This document shows positions 33,722-42,657 of a stretch of DNA of 64,000 bases, piece by piece. A program made the position numbers and the translations under genes. Under the pieces are notes generated by a model that was not told where the DNA came from, made no database searches, and worked only from the letters and a program-made list of their open reading frames with translations. The DNA lies in assembly GCF_021183625.1 (NCBI RefSeq), contig NZ_CP089214.1, forward strand, positions 2,108,001-2,172,000, in the 5' to 3' direction. How positions within the stretch are numbered: position 1 is the first letter of the stretch; the number at the start of each line of letters is the position of its first letter. Origin of the DNA: Nocardia asteroides. Lineage in GTDB: Bacteria > Actinomycetota > Actinomycetes > Mycobacteriales > Mycobacteriaceae.

Positions 33722-35181
33722 CCCCATCCGCGCTCGCCACCGTCACCCAGCGGTCCGAACAGCGCAAACGCCGGGTGAAGCGGCTGCTCACCCGCGATCA
33801 TCCGTTCCCCGGTACCGGCGACCGCAGCTACACCGGGGTCATCGACGCCTACCACGGCGAGACCGGGCTCGGCCCGCACCCGGCCGCCGTCGCGGCGCTG
33901 GACCTGGCCTGGCACGAGTTGCTGCACGGCACCCCGCCGGACGATTACGCCGACGGCAGCCGCTACGACAAGCGCCAGCCCACGGTGCTGCGCGAACTGG
34001 CCGCGCGCAGGATGTTCGGCAGCCTGGAGCAGCCGGCCCCCGGGGTGCCGGGGGTCCGGGTGCGGCCGGAGGAGGTGATCGTCTGCGCTTACACCAGCAC
34101 CATGCTGCTGGAGGAGGCGATCGCCACCATCGCCCGCCCCGGCGGGGTGCTGGTGTGCCCGGAGGGGTTCTACAAGAGCGCGGGCCTGCACGTGGAGAAG
34201 TACGGCCTGCGCATCGTGACCTGCCCGGTCGGTCCGGACGACGGCTTCACCATCGACCCGGTGCGGCTGCACCGCTGCCTCACCGAGCTGCGCGCCACCG
34301 GCGAACTCTGCGGCGTGCTACTCACCCTGCCGGGCAACCCGGTGGTGGCGCACTACTCGGCCGCCGACTTGGCCGCGATCGGCCGGGTGCTGCTCGCCGC
34401 CGACACCCCGGTGATCTGCGACGCCGCCTTCGATCACCTGGTGAGTGGGCACATCCCAATCGTCGCCGTCGACCGCAGGCTCTACGACAGGGTGCTCACC
34501 ATCACTGGGAACTCCAAGGGCTACAACGCCTTCGGGCCGTGCAAGATGGGCGCGGCGTGCAGCGGCGACACCGCATGGCTCGCCCGGATCGCGGACCGGC
34601 TAACGCTCTCCTTCCAGCGCGAGACCACCCACCTGGCCAGGGCGATCGTCGAGCACACGCCGGACGAATACTTCGCGGGCAACCGCACCCTCATGCGCGC
34701 GCAGATGGACCGGGCGATCTGCCGGGTCCGCGAGATCGACGACCGGCTCGGCTTCGCCGCGCTGCGCCCGCTCGGCTCCCCGGAGGGGATGTTCCTGGCG
34801 CTTCGGTTCGACGCCGGGCTACTCGACGCCGCAGGCGTTCGGGACAGCGCGGAACTGGAGGATCTGCTGCTGATCGCCGCTGGGGTGGACAGCGTCGCGC
34901 TGGACCGGACCGGTTCGGCCCGCCCGGGGGTCCGGTTGAACGTGCTCGCGCCGCGCCGCGCGCCGGGCCAGGAGTGCCGCGACCTGCTGGCCGAACTCCT
35001 GGATCGGATCGAGCGGCTGCTGCTGGACATGTCGGCCGGGCTCAGGTATTCCGACGTGCTCGCGGCGCTGGATCTCGAACCGCTGCACCCCGTGGTTGCG
35101 ATCGGCGGTGCGCCATTCCACGGCCCGCCGGGGCCGACGGACAGGCCGCTGGCCACCGTGGGCGCACCGTTGCGCGGATGA
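33718..35181 (+). CDS. PLP-dependent aminotransferase (class I/II fold)
   Basis: A 487-residue fold-type I PLP enzyme. The cofactor lysine is in TGNSKGYNAFGP and the pyridine-N aspartate in VICDAAFDH; GNPVVAHYS replaces the usual NPTG region. It is longer than typical aminotransferases (about 400), with an N-terminal DRSYTGVIDAYHGETGLGP region and a C-terminal helical tail. It is translationally coupled to the XRE regulator upstream (GTGA) and the PntA-like gene downstream (ATGA). With that partner it may make or break down an unusual amino acid. Substrate unknown. Confidence 0.82.
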   Translation: MTPSALATVTQRSEQRKRRVKRLLTRDHPFPGTGDRSYTGVIDAYHGETGLGPHPAAVAALDLAWHELLHGTPPDDYADGSRYDKRQPTVLRELAARRMFGSLEQPAPGVPGVRVRPEEVIVCAYTSTMLLEEAIATIARPGGVLVCPEGFYKSAGLHVEKYGLRIVTCPVGPDDGFTIDPVRLHRCLTELRATGELCGVLLTLPGNPVVAHYSAADLAAIGRVLLAADTPVICDAAFDHLVSGHIPIVAVDRRLYDRVLTITGNSKGYNAFGPCKMGAACSGDTAWLARIADRLTLSFQRETTHLARAIVEHTPDEYFAGNRTLMRAQMDRAICRVREIDDRLGFAALRPLGSPEGMFLALRFDAGLLDAAGVRDSAELEDLLLIAAGVDSVALDRTGSARPGVRLNVLAPRRAPGQECRDLLAELLDRIERLLLDMSAGLRYSDVLAALDLEPLHPVVAIGGAPFHGPPGPTDRPLATVGAPLRG

Positions 35182-36188
35182 GCGGTCACCGCACCGGCGA
35201 TCGTGTCGTGATCGGCGTCTGGCGCGAGACGGCGCGCGGTGAGACCCGGGTCGCGCTCACCCCCGCGGCGGTGCGCCGGCTCACCGATCACGGTCTCGAC
35301 GTCACCGTCGAGACCGGCGCCGGCGAGCGCGCCGGCTTCGCCGACAGCCACTTCCGGGCCGCGGGCGCGCGCATCGCTCCTGATGCGGGCGCGGTCGGCG
35401 CCGCCGCCGATATCGTCGCGTGGGTCAAGACGCCCGCCTTCGCGCTCTCCGGCGACCGGCTCCGGCCGGGCACAACCCTGATCGGCTTCCAGGACCCGCA
35501 CCAGCGACGCGAGCGGATCGACGCGCTCGCCGGGCACGGTATCCGCTCGATCGCGTTCGAATCGGTGCCCCGCACGGCGGCGACCGCGGAGTACGACGCC
35601 CTCACCCCGATGAGCCGGGTGGCGGGTGGCGTCGCTTACACCGCTGCCCGCGCACTGCTCCCGGCGGCGACCCGGAAGCGGCCGATCCGCAGCCTCGTCC
35701 TCGGCTTCGGCGCGGCGGGGCGCGCCGCGCTGGACGCCGCGCTGGCAGCGGGTGACACCCCGCCGACCGTCGTCGCCGCGCGCCGGGAGACCGAACCCAC
35801 CGCGCTCGCCGCCGGCGCGCGTGCCTGCGTCACCGCGGCGGGCCCCGCAGCGATCCGGGCACTCGTCCCCGAGGTCGCCCCGGATATCGTGCTCTGCGCG
35901 GCCCTGCACCGCGGCGACCCCGCCCCGCTGCTGCTCGATGACGCCGCCCTCGGCCTGCTCGCCCCCGGCAGCGTGGTGGTCGACCTGGCCGCCAAGGCGG
36001 GTGGAAACTGCAGCGCCACCCGCCGCGACACCACTCGTACCCTGCCGAACGGCGTCGTCGTCACGCACCGCAGCAACTATCCGGCGGCGCGCCCGGGCGA
36101 GGCGAGCCACGCCTACGCGGCCGCCACAACAGCCATGATCCTGCGATTGGTAGCGGGTGGCGAACCTCCGACGGTGAACCAGAACTGA
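35178..36188 (+). CDS. Alanine dehydrogenase / PntA-like NAD(P)-dependent enzyme
   Basis: A 336-residue protein. The N-terminus IGVWRETARGETRVALTPAAV and VETGAGERAGFADSHF matches the AlaDH/PNT N-terminal domain, and VLGFGAAGRAALDAAL is the Rossmann GxGxxG. LTPMSRVAGGVAY corresponds to the PMSxVAG stretch of AlaDH. No PntB or membrane subunit is nearby, so it is probably a soluble amino- or imino-acid dehydrogenase rather than a transhydrogenase. The ATG overlaps the aminotransferase stop (ATGA). Confidence 0.8.
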   Translation: MSGHRTGDRVVIGVWRETARGETRVALTPAAVRRLTDHGLDVTVETGAGERAGFADSHFRAAGARIAPDAGAVGAAADIVAWVKTPAFALSGDRLRPGTTLIGFQDPHQRRERIDALAGHGIRSIAFESVPRTAATAEYDALTPMSRVAGGVAYTAARALLPAATRKRPIRSLVLGFGAAGRAALDAALAAGDTPPTVVAARRETEPTALAAGARACVTAAGPAAIRALVPEVAPDIVLCAALHRGDPAPLLLDDAALGLLAPGSVVVDLAAKAGGNCSATRRDTTRTLPNGVVVTHRSNYPAARPGEASHAYAAATTAMILRLVAGGEPPTVNQN

Positions 36189-36360
36189 ACGAATCCGACA
36201 GGTCCGCTGGATTGTTCCGGCGGGGGCGACCGGGGTGCACTGCACCTCGTTCGCCGGAATTCGAGGGGTCTCCGCATGTGTTGTCGTAGCCCGTTCCCGC
36301 GGCGGTCCGTCTAGTGACCGCCCCCGGCGCGCCGGCGCGCGGCCGTTTCGCAGGCAGCAT

Positions 36361-36465
36361 CGGATCCACATCGACACCCTGCGGCTGGACCCTGCCGCGC
36401 TGCGATACCAGATCGATGTCCTCGGTGCGGATCGGGTGGTGCTCGGCACCGACCGCCCATCCGCA
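36361..36465 (+). pseudogene. Remnant of an ACMSD-type amidohydrolase C-terminus
   Basis: About 35 codons read HIDTLRLDPAALRYQIDVLGADRVVLGTDRPSARC. This matches the C-terminal signature of amidohydrolase-2 proteins (Asp-Thr...DPxALRxLxDxxGADRVxLGTDyP), including the metal-ligand Asp of GTD. There is no start, barrel or continuation around it, so it is a decayed fragment. The rest of the 36189-36517 gap holds nothing I recognise. Confidence 0.65.
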
Positions 36466-36517
36466 CGGTGCCGAGCTGACCGGAGCAAGGGTGGCCGGTC
36501 TAGGCCACCCTCGCTGC

Positions 36518-37678
36518 TCAGCTCGTCCAGGCTGCGGCGATCCGCTCGACCCCGAGTTCGATATCGGCGCCGGTGGCGTTGCTGAAACCGAGCCGGATCC
36601 GGTCGGTGTGGCCGCCGTTGCCCTCGGGGTCGAAGTAGCGCCCGAGCGCGAACTCGACCCCGAGCGCCCTTGCCCGCTCGCGCAGTGCGACGAGGTCGAG
36701 CCCGGGCTGGGTGGCCCGCAGCCACAGGAAGATCCCGCCTTCGGGCTCGTCGAACGCCACCCGCTCCCCCAGCCGGGAGCGCAGCGCCGCGGTGAGCGCG
36801 CCGGACCGCTCCCGGTACAGCTCCCTGCCGGTGGCCAGCACGTCGTCGAAGAAGCCCGGTTCGGTGAGCACACCGGCCAGCGCCGTCTGGGTGAGCAGCG
36901 AACTGTGCTGGTCCACGTTGGCGCGCAGCCGGGTGAGCACCGGGAGCAGCCACTCCGGCGCGACGACCCAGCCCGATCGCAGCCCCGGCCCGAGCGTCTT
37001 GGAGAAGGTGTTCACCCGGACCACGGCGTCGCTCGCCGGCGGCAGATCCGGCAGCGCGGCACCGGCGAACCGCAGCGAGCGGTACGGGTTGTCGGAGACC
37101 ACCACGAAGCCGTACCGCTCGGCGAGCGCCACCGTCCGCGCCCGGTCGGCGGCGGCGAGCGTCGCTCCGGTGGGGTTCTGGAAGTCCGGGATGAGGTAGA
37201 GCAGCTTGATCCGCAGCCCGTCGCGCAGCCGCCGCTCGAGCGCGTCCAGGTCGAGTCCGGCCGCCGAGCTCGGCACCCCCACGACCCGCGCCCCGTACTG
37301 CGCGAGCACCCGCAGCGCGACCGGGAAGGTCGGGTTCTCCACCGCGACGACGTCGCCGGGGTCGAGCAGTGCGGCGCAGAGCAGGCTGAGTCCGTGCAGC
37401 GCGCCGTTGGTGACCAGCACCCGGTCGGAGGTCGTCCCCTCGTGGTCGGCGATCCACTCGCGCAGCGGCTCGATGCCGGGCGCCACCGAGTACTGCAGCG
37501 CGGTGGCACCGGTCAGGGCGGTGCTGAAGGCAGCGGCCAATTCCGCGGTGGGCAGGGCCTCGGTGGCGGGCGCCCCGCCGACCAAACGAACGGCTCCCGG
37601 CGGGAGCGGCACGGCCGGACCGAACCCACCGGCCGGTTCGTATGTTGCGGAACGGGAGAGGATAGCGCTGCTGGTCAC
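36518..37678 (-). CDS. PLP-dependent aminotransferase (2-aminoadipate/MocR-like, no HTH)
   Basis: A 386-residue class I aminotransferase. Motifs are LIPDFQNPTGATL, SDNPYRSLRF, FSKTLGPGLRSGWVVAP (cofactor Lys in SKTL) and the C-terminal RIRLGFSN. These match LysN-like 2-aminoadipate aminotransferases and the catalytic half of MocR proteins; a winged helix is absent. GTG 37678 is chosen; GTG 37750 would add a Pro/Arg-rich stretch. Neither has a clear ribosome site, so a leaderless start is possible. Divergent from the XRE-DUF5753 gene. Confidence 0.85.
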   Translation of the reverse strand: MTSSAILSRSATYEPAGGFGPAVPLPPGAVRLVGGAPATEALPTAELAAAFSTALTGATALQYSVAPGIEPLREWIADHEGTTSDRVLVTNGALHGLSLLCAALLDPGDVVAVENPTFPVALRVLAQYGARVVGVPSSAAGLDLDALERRLRDGLRIKLLYLIPDFQNPTGATLAAADRARTVALAERYGFVVVSDNPYRSLRFAGAALPDLPPASDAVVRVNTFSKTLGPGLRSGWVVAPEWLLPVLTRLRANVDQHSSLLTQTALAGVLTEPGFFDDVLATGRELYRERSGALTAALRSRLGERVAFDEPEGGIFLWLRATQPGLDLVALRERARALGVEFALGRYFDPEGNGGHTDRIRLGFSNATGADIELGVERIAAAWTS

Positions 37679-37849
37679 GGCAGACAACGCTAGAGCGGGC
37701 GACCGCGCGGGAACCCGGTTCGGATCGGCCGGATGCCAAGTCGCCGACACGTCGCGCGACCCGTGAACGGTGGCGCCGCCCGAGCGGTACCGTTGAGGTC
37801 AGCCCGCGCCGGATCCGTCCCGTGCGCGGGCCCGCACGGAAGGGGTGGC

Positions 37850-38722
37850 ATGGCAGGCAAGCGCACGGTGCTCACCGTCGGGCTGCGCCGGCTGGCGGCG
37901 ATGCTGCTCGAGATGCGGGAGGACGCGCAGCTCGGCAAGGAAGAGGTCAGCAGCCGCACCGGCATCAACATCACCACGCTGTACCGGATCGAGACGGCGC
38001 AGGCGCGGCCGCAGCGGCGCACGCTGATGGCGATGCTCGACCTGTACGACGTCGACGACAAGCAGCGCGAGGAAGCGATCGAACTGCTCACCACGGCGCT
38101 CAAGCCGGGCATGGCGCGGGCCTACGAGGGCAGCGTCTCCGAGGTCTACGCGGCCTACATCAACTTCGAGTCCGAGGCACTCTCGGCGCGGCACTACCAG
38201 ACCTCGACGGTGCCGGGGCTGCTGCAGACCTACGAGTACGCCAACGCCGTCATCGACACCTCCATGCCGAAGCTGGAGGCGTCCATGATGGAGAGCAGGG
38301 CCAAGGCCAGGATGGACCGGGGGGTCAACCTCACCAAGGACGAGCCGCTGGAGCTCTGGGTGGTGATGGACGAGGCGGCCATCCGCCGGGTGGTCGGCGG
38401 CCCGGTCACCATGCGCGGCCAGCTGGAGCGGCTGCTGCAGGAGATCAAGCGCAAGAACGTGATCCTGCAGATCCTGCCCTTCGACGCGGGCGCGCACCCG
38501 GGCATGGCGGGCGCCTTCACGCTGCTCGACTTCCCGAACCCGGCCGATCCCGAACTGGTCTACATCGAGGGATTGGCAGGCGACGAGCTGATCGAGGGGC
38601 ACACCGAGATCCGCCGCTTCGGCGTCATCTTCGACCAGCTGCGCGCCATGGCGCTGAGCCCGCGCGACTCCGCGGCCATGATCGCCGCCGCCGCGGCGGA
38701 ACTCGCCGAGATCGGCGACTGA
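37850..38722 (+). CDS. XRE family regulator with DUF5753 domain
   Basis: A 290-residue actinobacterial regulator. The helix-turn-helix spans about residues 15-60 (VSSRTGINITTLYRIE). The rest is DUF5753 (YQTSTVPGLLQTYEYA, VVMDEAAIRRVVGGP, ILPFDAGAHPGMAGAFTLLDFP). ATG 37850 has GAAGGGG 5-6 bases upstream. Such genes often sit next to a small DUF397 gene; none is present here. The APC permease starts 57 bp downstream and may be its target. Confidence 0.92.
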   Translation: MAGKRTVLTVGLRRLAAMLLEMREDAQLGKEEVSSRTGINITTLYRIETAQARPQRRTLMAMLDLYDVDDKQREEAIELLTTALKPGMARAYEGSVSEVYAAYINFESEALSARHYQTSTVPGLLQTYEYANAVIDTSMPKLEASMMESRAKARMDRGVNLTKDEPLELWVVMDEAAIRRVVGGPVTMRGQLERLLQEIKRKNVILQILPFDAGAHPGMAGAFTLLDFPNPADPELVYIEGLAGDELIEGHTEIRRFGVIFDQLRAMALSPRDSAAMIAAAAAELAEIGD

Positions 38723-38779
38723 AACCGCAGCGGATTGGGTAATTCCCTCTGCACCACCGAGTGCTGAAGGAGGTGCGCC

Positions 38780-40159
38780 ATGGCCGAGGTGACCGCCGAC
38801 AGCGCCACCGAACCCGAGCTGAAACGCGTCATGGGTCCGGGGCTTCTGCTCTTGTTCGTGGTGGGCGACATCCTGGGAACCGGGATCTACGCGCTCACCG
38901 GCAAGGTCGCCAACGAGGTCGGCGGCGCCGTCTGGGTGCCGTTCCTCGTCGCCTTCGTGGTCGCGCTGATCACCGGGTTCAGCTACCTGGAGCTCGTCAC
39001 CAAGTACCCGCAGGCCGCGGGCGCCGCGCTGTACACGCATAAGGCGTTCGGCATCCACTTCGTCACCTTCATGGTCGCCTTCGCGGTGATGAGCTCCGGC
39101 ATCACCTCGGCCTCGACGGCGGCCCGCGCCTTCGCCGCCAACTTCGCCGAGGCGTTCGAGCTCGGCATCGGCGACGGCATCGGCATCACGCTGGTCGCGC
39201 TCTCCTTCATCCTCGTGATCGCCGCGATCAACCTGCGCGGGGTGAGCGAGGGCGTCAAGCTGAACGTGGTGCTCACCTGCATCGAGCTGACCGGGCTGCT
39301 CATCGTGATCGCCGTCGGGCTGTGGGCGCTCGGCTACGGCAACGGCGACTTCGGCCGGATCACCGAGTTCGAGACCGGCGACCGCTCCGCGCTCGGCGGC
39401 GTCATCGCCGCCACCACGCTCGCCTTCTACGCCATGGTCGGCTTCGAGGACTCGGTGAACATGGCCGAGGAGTGCAAGCAGCCGAGCAAGATCTTCCCCA
39501 AGGTACTGCTCGGCGGGCTGCTGCTGACCGGCCTCATCTACGTGCTGGTCTCCATCACCGCGGTGGCGCTGGTGGAGCCGAGCGAGCTCGGCGCGGGCGA
39601 GACCCCGCTGCTGAAGGTGGTCGAGATCGGCGCCCCCGGCTTCCCCACCGGCATCTTCGCCTTCATCACCATGTTCGCCGTAGCCAATTCGGCGCTCATC
39701 AACATGCTGATGGCGAGCAGGTTGCTCTACGGGATGGCGCGCCAGCACGTTCTGCCGCGCGCCTTCGGCGCGGTGCACCCCCGCAGGCACACCCCGCACG
39801 TCTCGATCGTCTTCACCACCGTGCTCGGGCTGGCGCTGATCCTCTTCGTCGGCCAGGTCCCCGAACTCGGCGGCACCACCGCGCTGCTGCTGCTCGCGGT
39901 CTTCACCATCGTCAACATCGCGGTACTCGTCCTGCGCCGTGATCCGGTCGAGCACAAGCACTTCCGCACCCCGACCATCCTGCCCATCATCGGCGCGCTC
40001 AGCTGCGGCTTCCTGGTCACCCCCTTCACCGACCGGAATCCGCAGCAGTACCTGATCGCGGGCATCCTGCTCGGCGTCGGCGCACTGCTCTGGGCGGTGA
40101 ACCAGCTCGCGCTGCGCAAGCAGGCGAAGCCGGTCGCGCCGGAGGCTGCTGAGCGCTGA
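38780..40159 (+). CDS. APC family amino acid permease
   Basis: A 459-residue membrane protein with about 12 hydrophobic segments. The N-terminal GDILGTGIYALTGKV is the APC unwound helix 1 substrate loop, and GFEDSVNMAEECKQPSKIFPK is the conserved cytoplasmic stretch after helix 6. ATG 38780 has AAGGAGG upstream. It lies near two aminotransferases and an alanine-dehydrogenase-like gene, compatible with amino acid uptake; substrate unknown. Confidence 0.92.
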   Translation: MAEVTADSATEPELKRVMGPGLLLLFVVGDILGTGIYALTGKVANEVGGAVWVPFLVAFVVALITGFSYLELVTKYPQAAGAALYTHKAFGIHFVTFMVAFAVMSSGITSASTAARAFAANFAEAFELGIGDGIGITLVALSFILVIAAINLRGVSEGVKLNVVLTCIELTGLLIVIAVGLWALGYGNGDFGRITEFETGDRSALGGVIAATTLAFYAMVGFEDSVNMAEECKQPSKIFPKVLLGGLLLTGLIYVLVSITAVALVEPSELGAGETPLLKVVEIGAPGFPTGIFAFITMFAVANSALINMLMASRLLYGMARQHVLPRAFGAVHPRRHTPHVSIVFTTVLGLALILFVGQVPELGGTTALLLLAVFTIVNIAVLVLRRDPVEHKHFRTPTILPIIGALSCGFLVTPFTDRNPQQYLIAGILLGVGALLWAVNQLALRKQAKPVAPEAAER

Positions 40160-40250
40160 CGACTCCGAAGACCCTCCCCTCCGAGCGGCAACCGGACGTC
40201 GAGTGGCCTGCCGCCGTGGAATGAGCCCGGGCGGGGGCTACCCTCGACCG

Positions 40251-40748
40251 GTGGCAGCCCCGACCCCAGCCCCGCACCCCGCCCTCACCGCGCTGACCCC
40301 GCTGCTCGGCGTCTGGCGCGGCAAGGGCCACGGCGAGTACCCGACCATCGACTCCTTCGACTACCTGGAGGAGGTGGAGTTCGGGCACATCGGCCGCCCG
40401 TTCCTCACCTACCGGCAGCGCACGCGGGCCGCCGACGACGGCCGCCCGCTGCACGCTGAGGTCGGCTACCTGCGCTGCCCCGCGCCGGATCGGGTAGAGC
40501 TGATCCTGGCCCACCCCACCGGCATCACCGAGATCTACGAGGGCACGCTCGACACCGCCGATGGCGTCATACGGCTGGAGCTGACCACCACCGGAATCGG
40601 GCTCAGCAGCACCGCGAAATCGGTGACCGCGATGGGCCGCTCGTTCACCGTCCGGGACGACGCGCTGGACTACTCGGTGCGGATGGCCGCCGTCGGCGAG
40701 CCGCTGCAGCACCACCTGGCAGCCACGTTGCAGCGCGCCGAGCCGTAG
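40251..40748 (+). CDS. Nitrobindin-like haem-binding beta-barrel protein
   Basis: A 165-residue protein with the nitrobindin signature GVWRGKGHGEYPTI (GxWxGxGxGxYPTI) near the N-terminus and a C-terminal LQHHLAATLQR whose histidine is the expected haem ligand. Members bind ferric haem and react with NO or peroxynitrite (family knowledge). GTG 40251 gives the normal family length. Converges with the PBP gene. Confidence 0.9.
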   Translation: MAAPTPAPHPALTALTPLLGVWRGKGHGEYPTIDSFDYLEEVEFGHIGRPFLTYRQRTRAADDGRPLHAEVGYLRCPAPDRVELILAHPTGITEIYEGTLDTADGVIRLELTTTGIGLSSTAKSVTAMGRSFTVRDDALDYSVRMAAVGEPLQHHLAATLQRAEP

Positions 40749-40802
40749 CCCGCGGCGGCCGGGTCCCCGCTCGCGTAGCACGCGCCGAGCACGTCCCCGC
40801 CC

Positions 40803-42596
40803 TCAGTACTCCGGCGGCAGGGCCGTGAACATGTCCCTGGTCACCGCGACCGCGTTGTCCGAGCTGCCGCCCTTGACCAGCAGGGTGGCGAAGGCGAGGT
40901 CGCCGCGGTACCCGACGAACCAGGAGTGCGAGCCGCCCTCCACCTCGGCCTCGCCGGTCTTGCCGTAGACCTCGCCCTGGTCGACGATCCGCTCGGCGGT
41001 ACCGCCGGTGACCACCTTGCGCATCATGGTGCGCAGCCCGTCGATCGCCGCGGGCGCCGGGTCGGGGCGCTCGCCGTCGACCTCGGTGGTGCGGCCGCCG
41101 ATCAGCCACGGTGTCGGCGCCCGCCCGGTGGCGACGGTGGCCGCCATCAGCGCCATGCCGAACGGGCTCACCACCACCCGGCCCTGGCCGATGCCGTCCT
41201 CGGTGCGCTGCACCAGCTCCTCGGCAGGCGGCACCGAGCCGGAGAAGGTCGGCAGCCCGGGGACGGTGTAGGTCGCGCCGACCCCGAGCGACGCGGCGGC
41301 ACTGTGCAGTGCGTCGCCGGGCAGCTCGCTGGCGAGCTTGGCGAACGAGGTGTTGCAGGAGCGCTCGTACGCGGTGGCCATCGGCACGCTGCCCACCGAG
41401 AAGAGGTCGTAGTTCGGAATCGTGCGCTCGCCGATGGTGATCCGGCTCGGGCAGGGCAGCACGGTGTCCGGATCGGCGAGCCCGGCGGTCATGGCGGCGG
41501 TCGCGGTCACCGTCTTGAAGATCGAACCGGGCGGGTACTGGCCGATGGTCGCCATCGGGCCGTCCCGGTCGGTGGCCTCGTTCTGCGCGACCGCCAGGAT
41601 CGCGCCGGTGGACGGCCGGATCACCACCATCATGGTCTGCTCGTCGCGGCGCACGTCCACCGCGCGCTGCGCCGCGTTCTGCACGAACCGGTCGACGCTG
41701 AGCGCGAAGGACGGCGCGGGCTGCGCGGCCACCTCGGTGAGCACGTCGGTGTCGGCGCCGTTGGCGTTCACCGTGACGACGCTCCAGCCGGCCCTGCCGT
41801 CCACCTCGGTGATCACCGTCTGCCGCACCTGGGTCATCAGATCGGGGGCGAACTTCCGGTCGGTCGGCACCATGTCCCACTCCGGGACAAGGGTGACGCC
41901 GGGCAGCCCGATGAGCTCGTTCGTGACCTGGTCCGCCTCCACCTCGTTCAGCGCGATCACGGTGTGCGGGCCGCGCGCGGCGCGGGCGGCGGCGAGGATC
42001 TTCGGCGGGGTCAGCTCGGTGTCGAAGCGGTGCAGCGCGCGGGCCAGCGTGGTGGCGGTGCTGCCCGGGTCGGCGGCGGCGCCGGTGTCGAAGGTGACCC
42101 GGGAGACCCGGCCGGGCACCAGCACGTCGCTGCCGGAGGACTCGTTCACCCTCGCCTTCGGCGCGGGGTCGGCGCGCAGCACCATGGACTGGGTGTCGCC
42201 GAGCCGGGGGTGGATGTCGGCGGAGGTCCAGCGCACCGCCCAGCGACCATCGATCTTGCCCATCTGCAGCTGGCCGGTGTAGCTCCAGACCCGATTCTTC
42301 GGCAGCCGCCACTCGTAGGTGTACTCCACCGTCGCGGTGTCGCCGCTGACCCTGGCCTGCCCCGTCGTCGCCGCCAGGCTCTCGGCCTGGAGGTTCTTCC
42401 ACGCGGACTCCAGTGCGGGCCCGGCCTTCTCGGGGAGGCCGGTGAGTTCGGCGGCGTCGTCGGTGCGACGTTCGGCGAAGGCCTCGACGAAGGCGTCGGC
42501 GGCGGGGATCGGGCCCTGCGGGCCCGCCGAGCAGCCGACGGCGGCCAGCACCGTGCAGACCGTCGCCGCGAGCGTGGTGACCATCCGGATCGACAC
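40803..42596 (-). CDS. Penicillin-binding transpeptidase lipoprotein (Rv2864c-like)
   Basis: A 597-residue class B-type PBP. It has a lipoprotein-like signal (VCTVLAAVGC), an NTF2/MecA_N-like domain (DAFVEAFAERRTDDAAELTG), a dimerisation region and a C-terminal transpeptidase with SIFK (after YPPGS), SCN (YERSCNTSF) and KTG (YGKTGEAEV). It cross-links peptidoglycan outside the membrane. GTG 42596 starts it; ATG 42584 is four codons later. The position below GNAT-ispG-rip1-dxr is the same as Rv2864c in M. tuberculosis. Confidence 0.92.
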   Translation of the reverse strand: MSIRMVTTLAATVCTVLAAVGCSAGPQGPIPAADAFVEAFAERRTDDAAELTGLPEKAGPALESAWKNLQAESLAATTGQARVSGDTATVEYTYEWRLPKNRVWSYTGQLQMGKIDGRWAVRWTSADIHPRLGDTQSMVLRADPAPKARVNESSGSDVLVPGRVSRVTFDTGAAADPGSTATTLARALHRFDTELTPPKILAAARAARGPHTVIALNEVEADQVTNELIGLPGVTLVPEWDMVPTDRKFAPDLMTQVRQTVITEVDGRAGWSVVTVNANGADTDVLTEVAAQPAPSFALSVDRFVQNAAQRAVDVRRDEQTMMVVIRPSTGAILAVAQNEATDRDGPMATIGQYPPGSIFKTVTATAAMTAGLADPDTVLPCPSRITIGERTIPNYDLFSVGSVPMATAYERSCNTSFAKLASELPGDALHSAAASLGVGATYTVPGLPTFSGSVPPAEELVQRTEDGIGQGRVVVSPFGMALMAATVATGRAPTPWLIGGRTTEVDGERPDPAPAAIDGLRTMMRKVVTGGTAERIVDQGEVYGKTGEAEVEGGSHSWFVGYRGDLAFATLLVKGGSSDNAVAVTRDMFTALPPEY

Positions 42597-42657
42597 GGCC
42601 CGATGGTAACCGGCGATCGACCGGCAAACCCCGATGGCGCACCGGGAGTTCGGCCGC

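Noticed and set aside
35178..36188. NAD(P) transhydrogenase alpha subunit (pntA)
   Set aside because: No pntB or membrane subunit is nearby and the gene is in an operon with an aminotransferase, so a soluble dehydrogenase is more likely.
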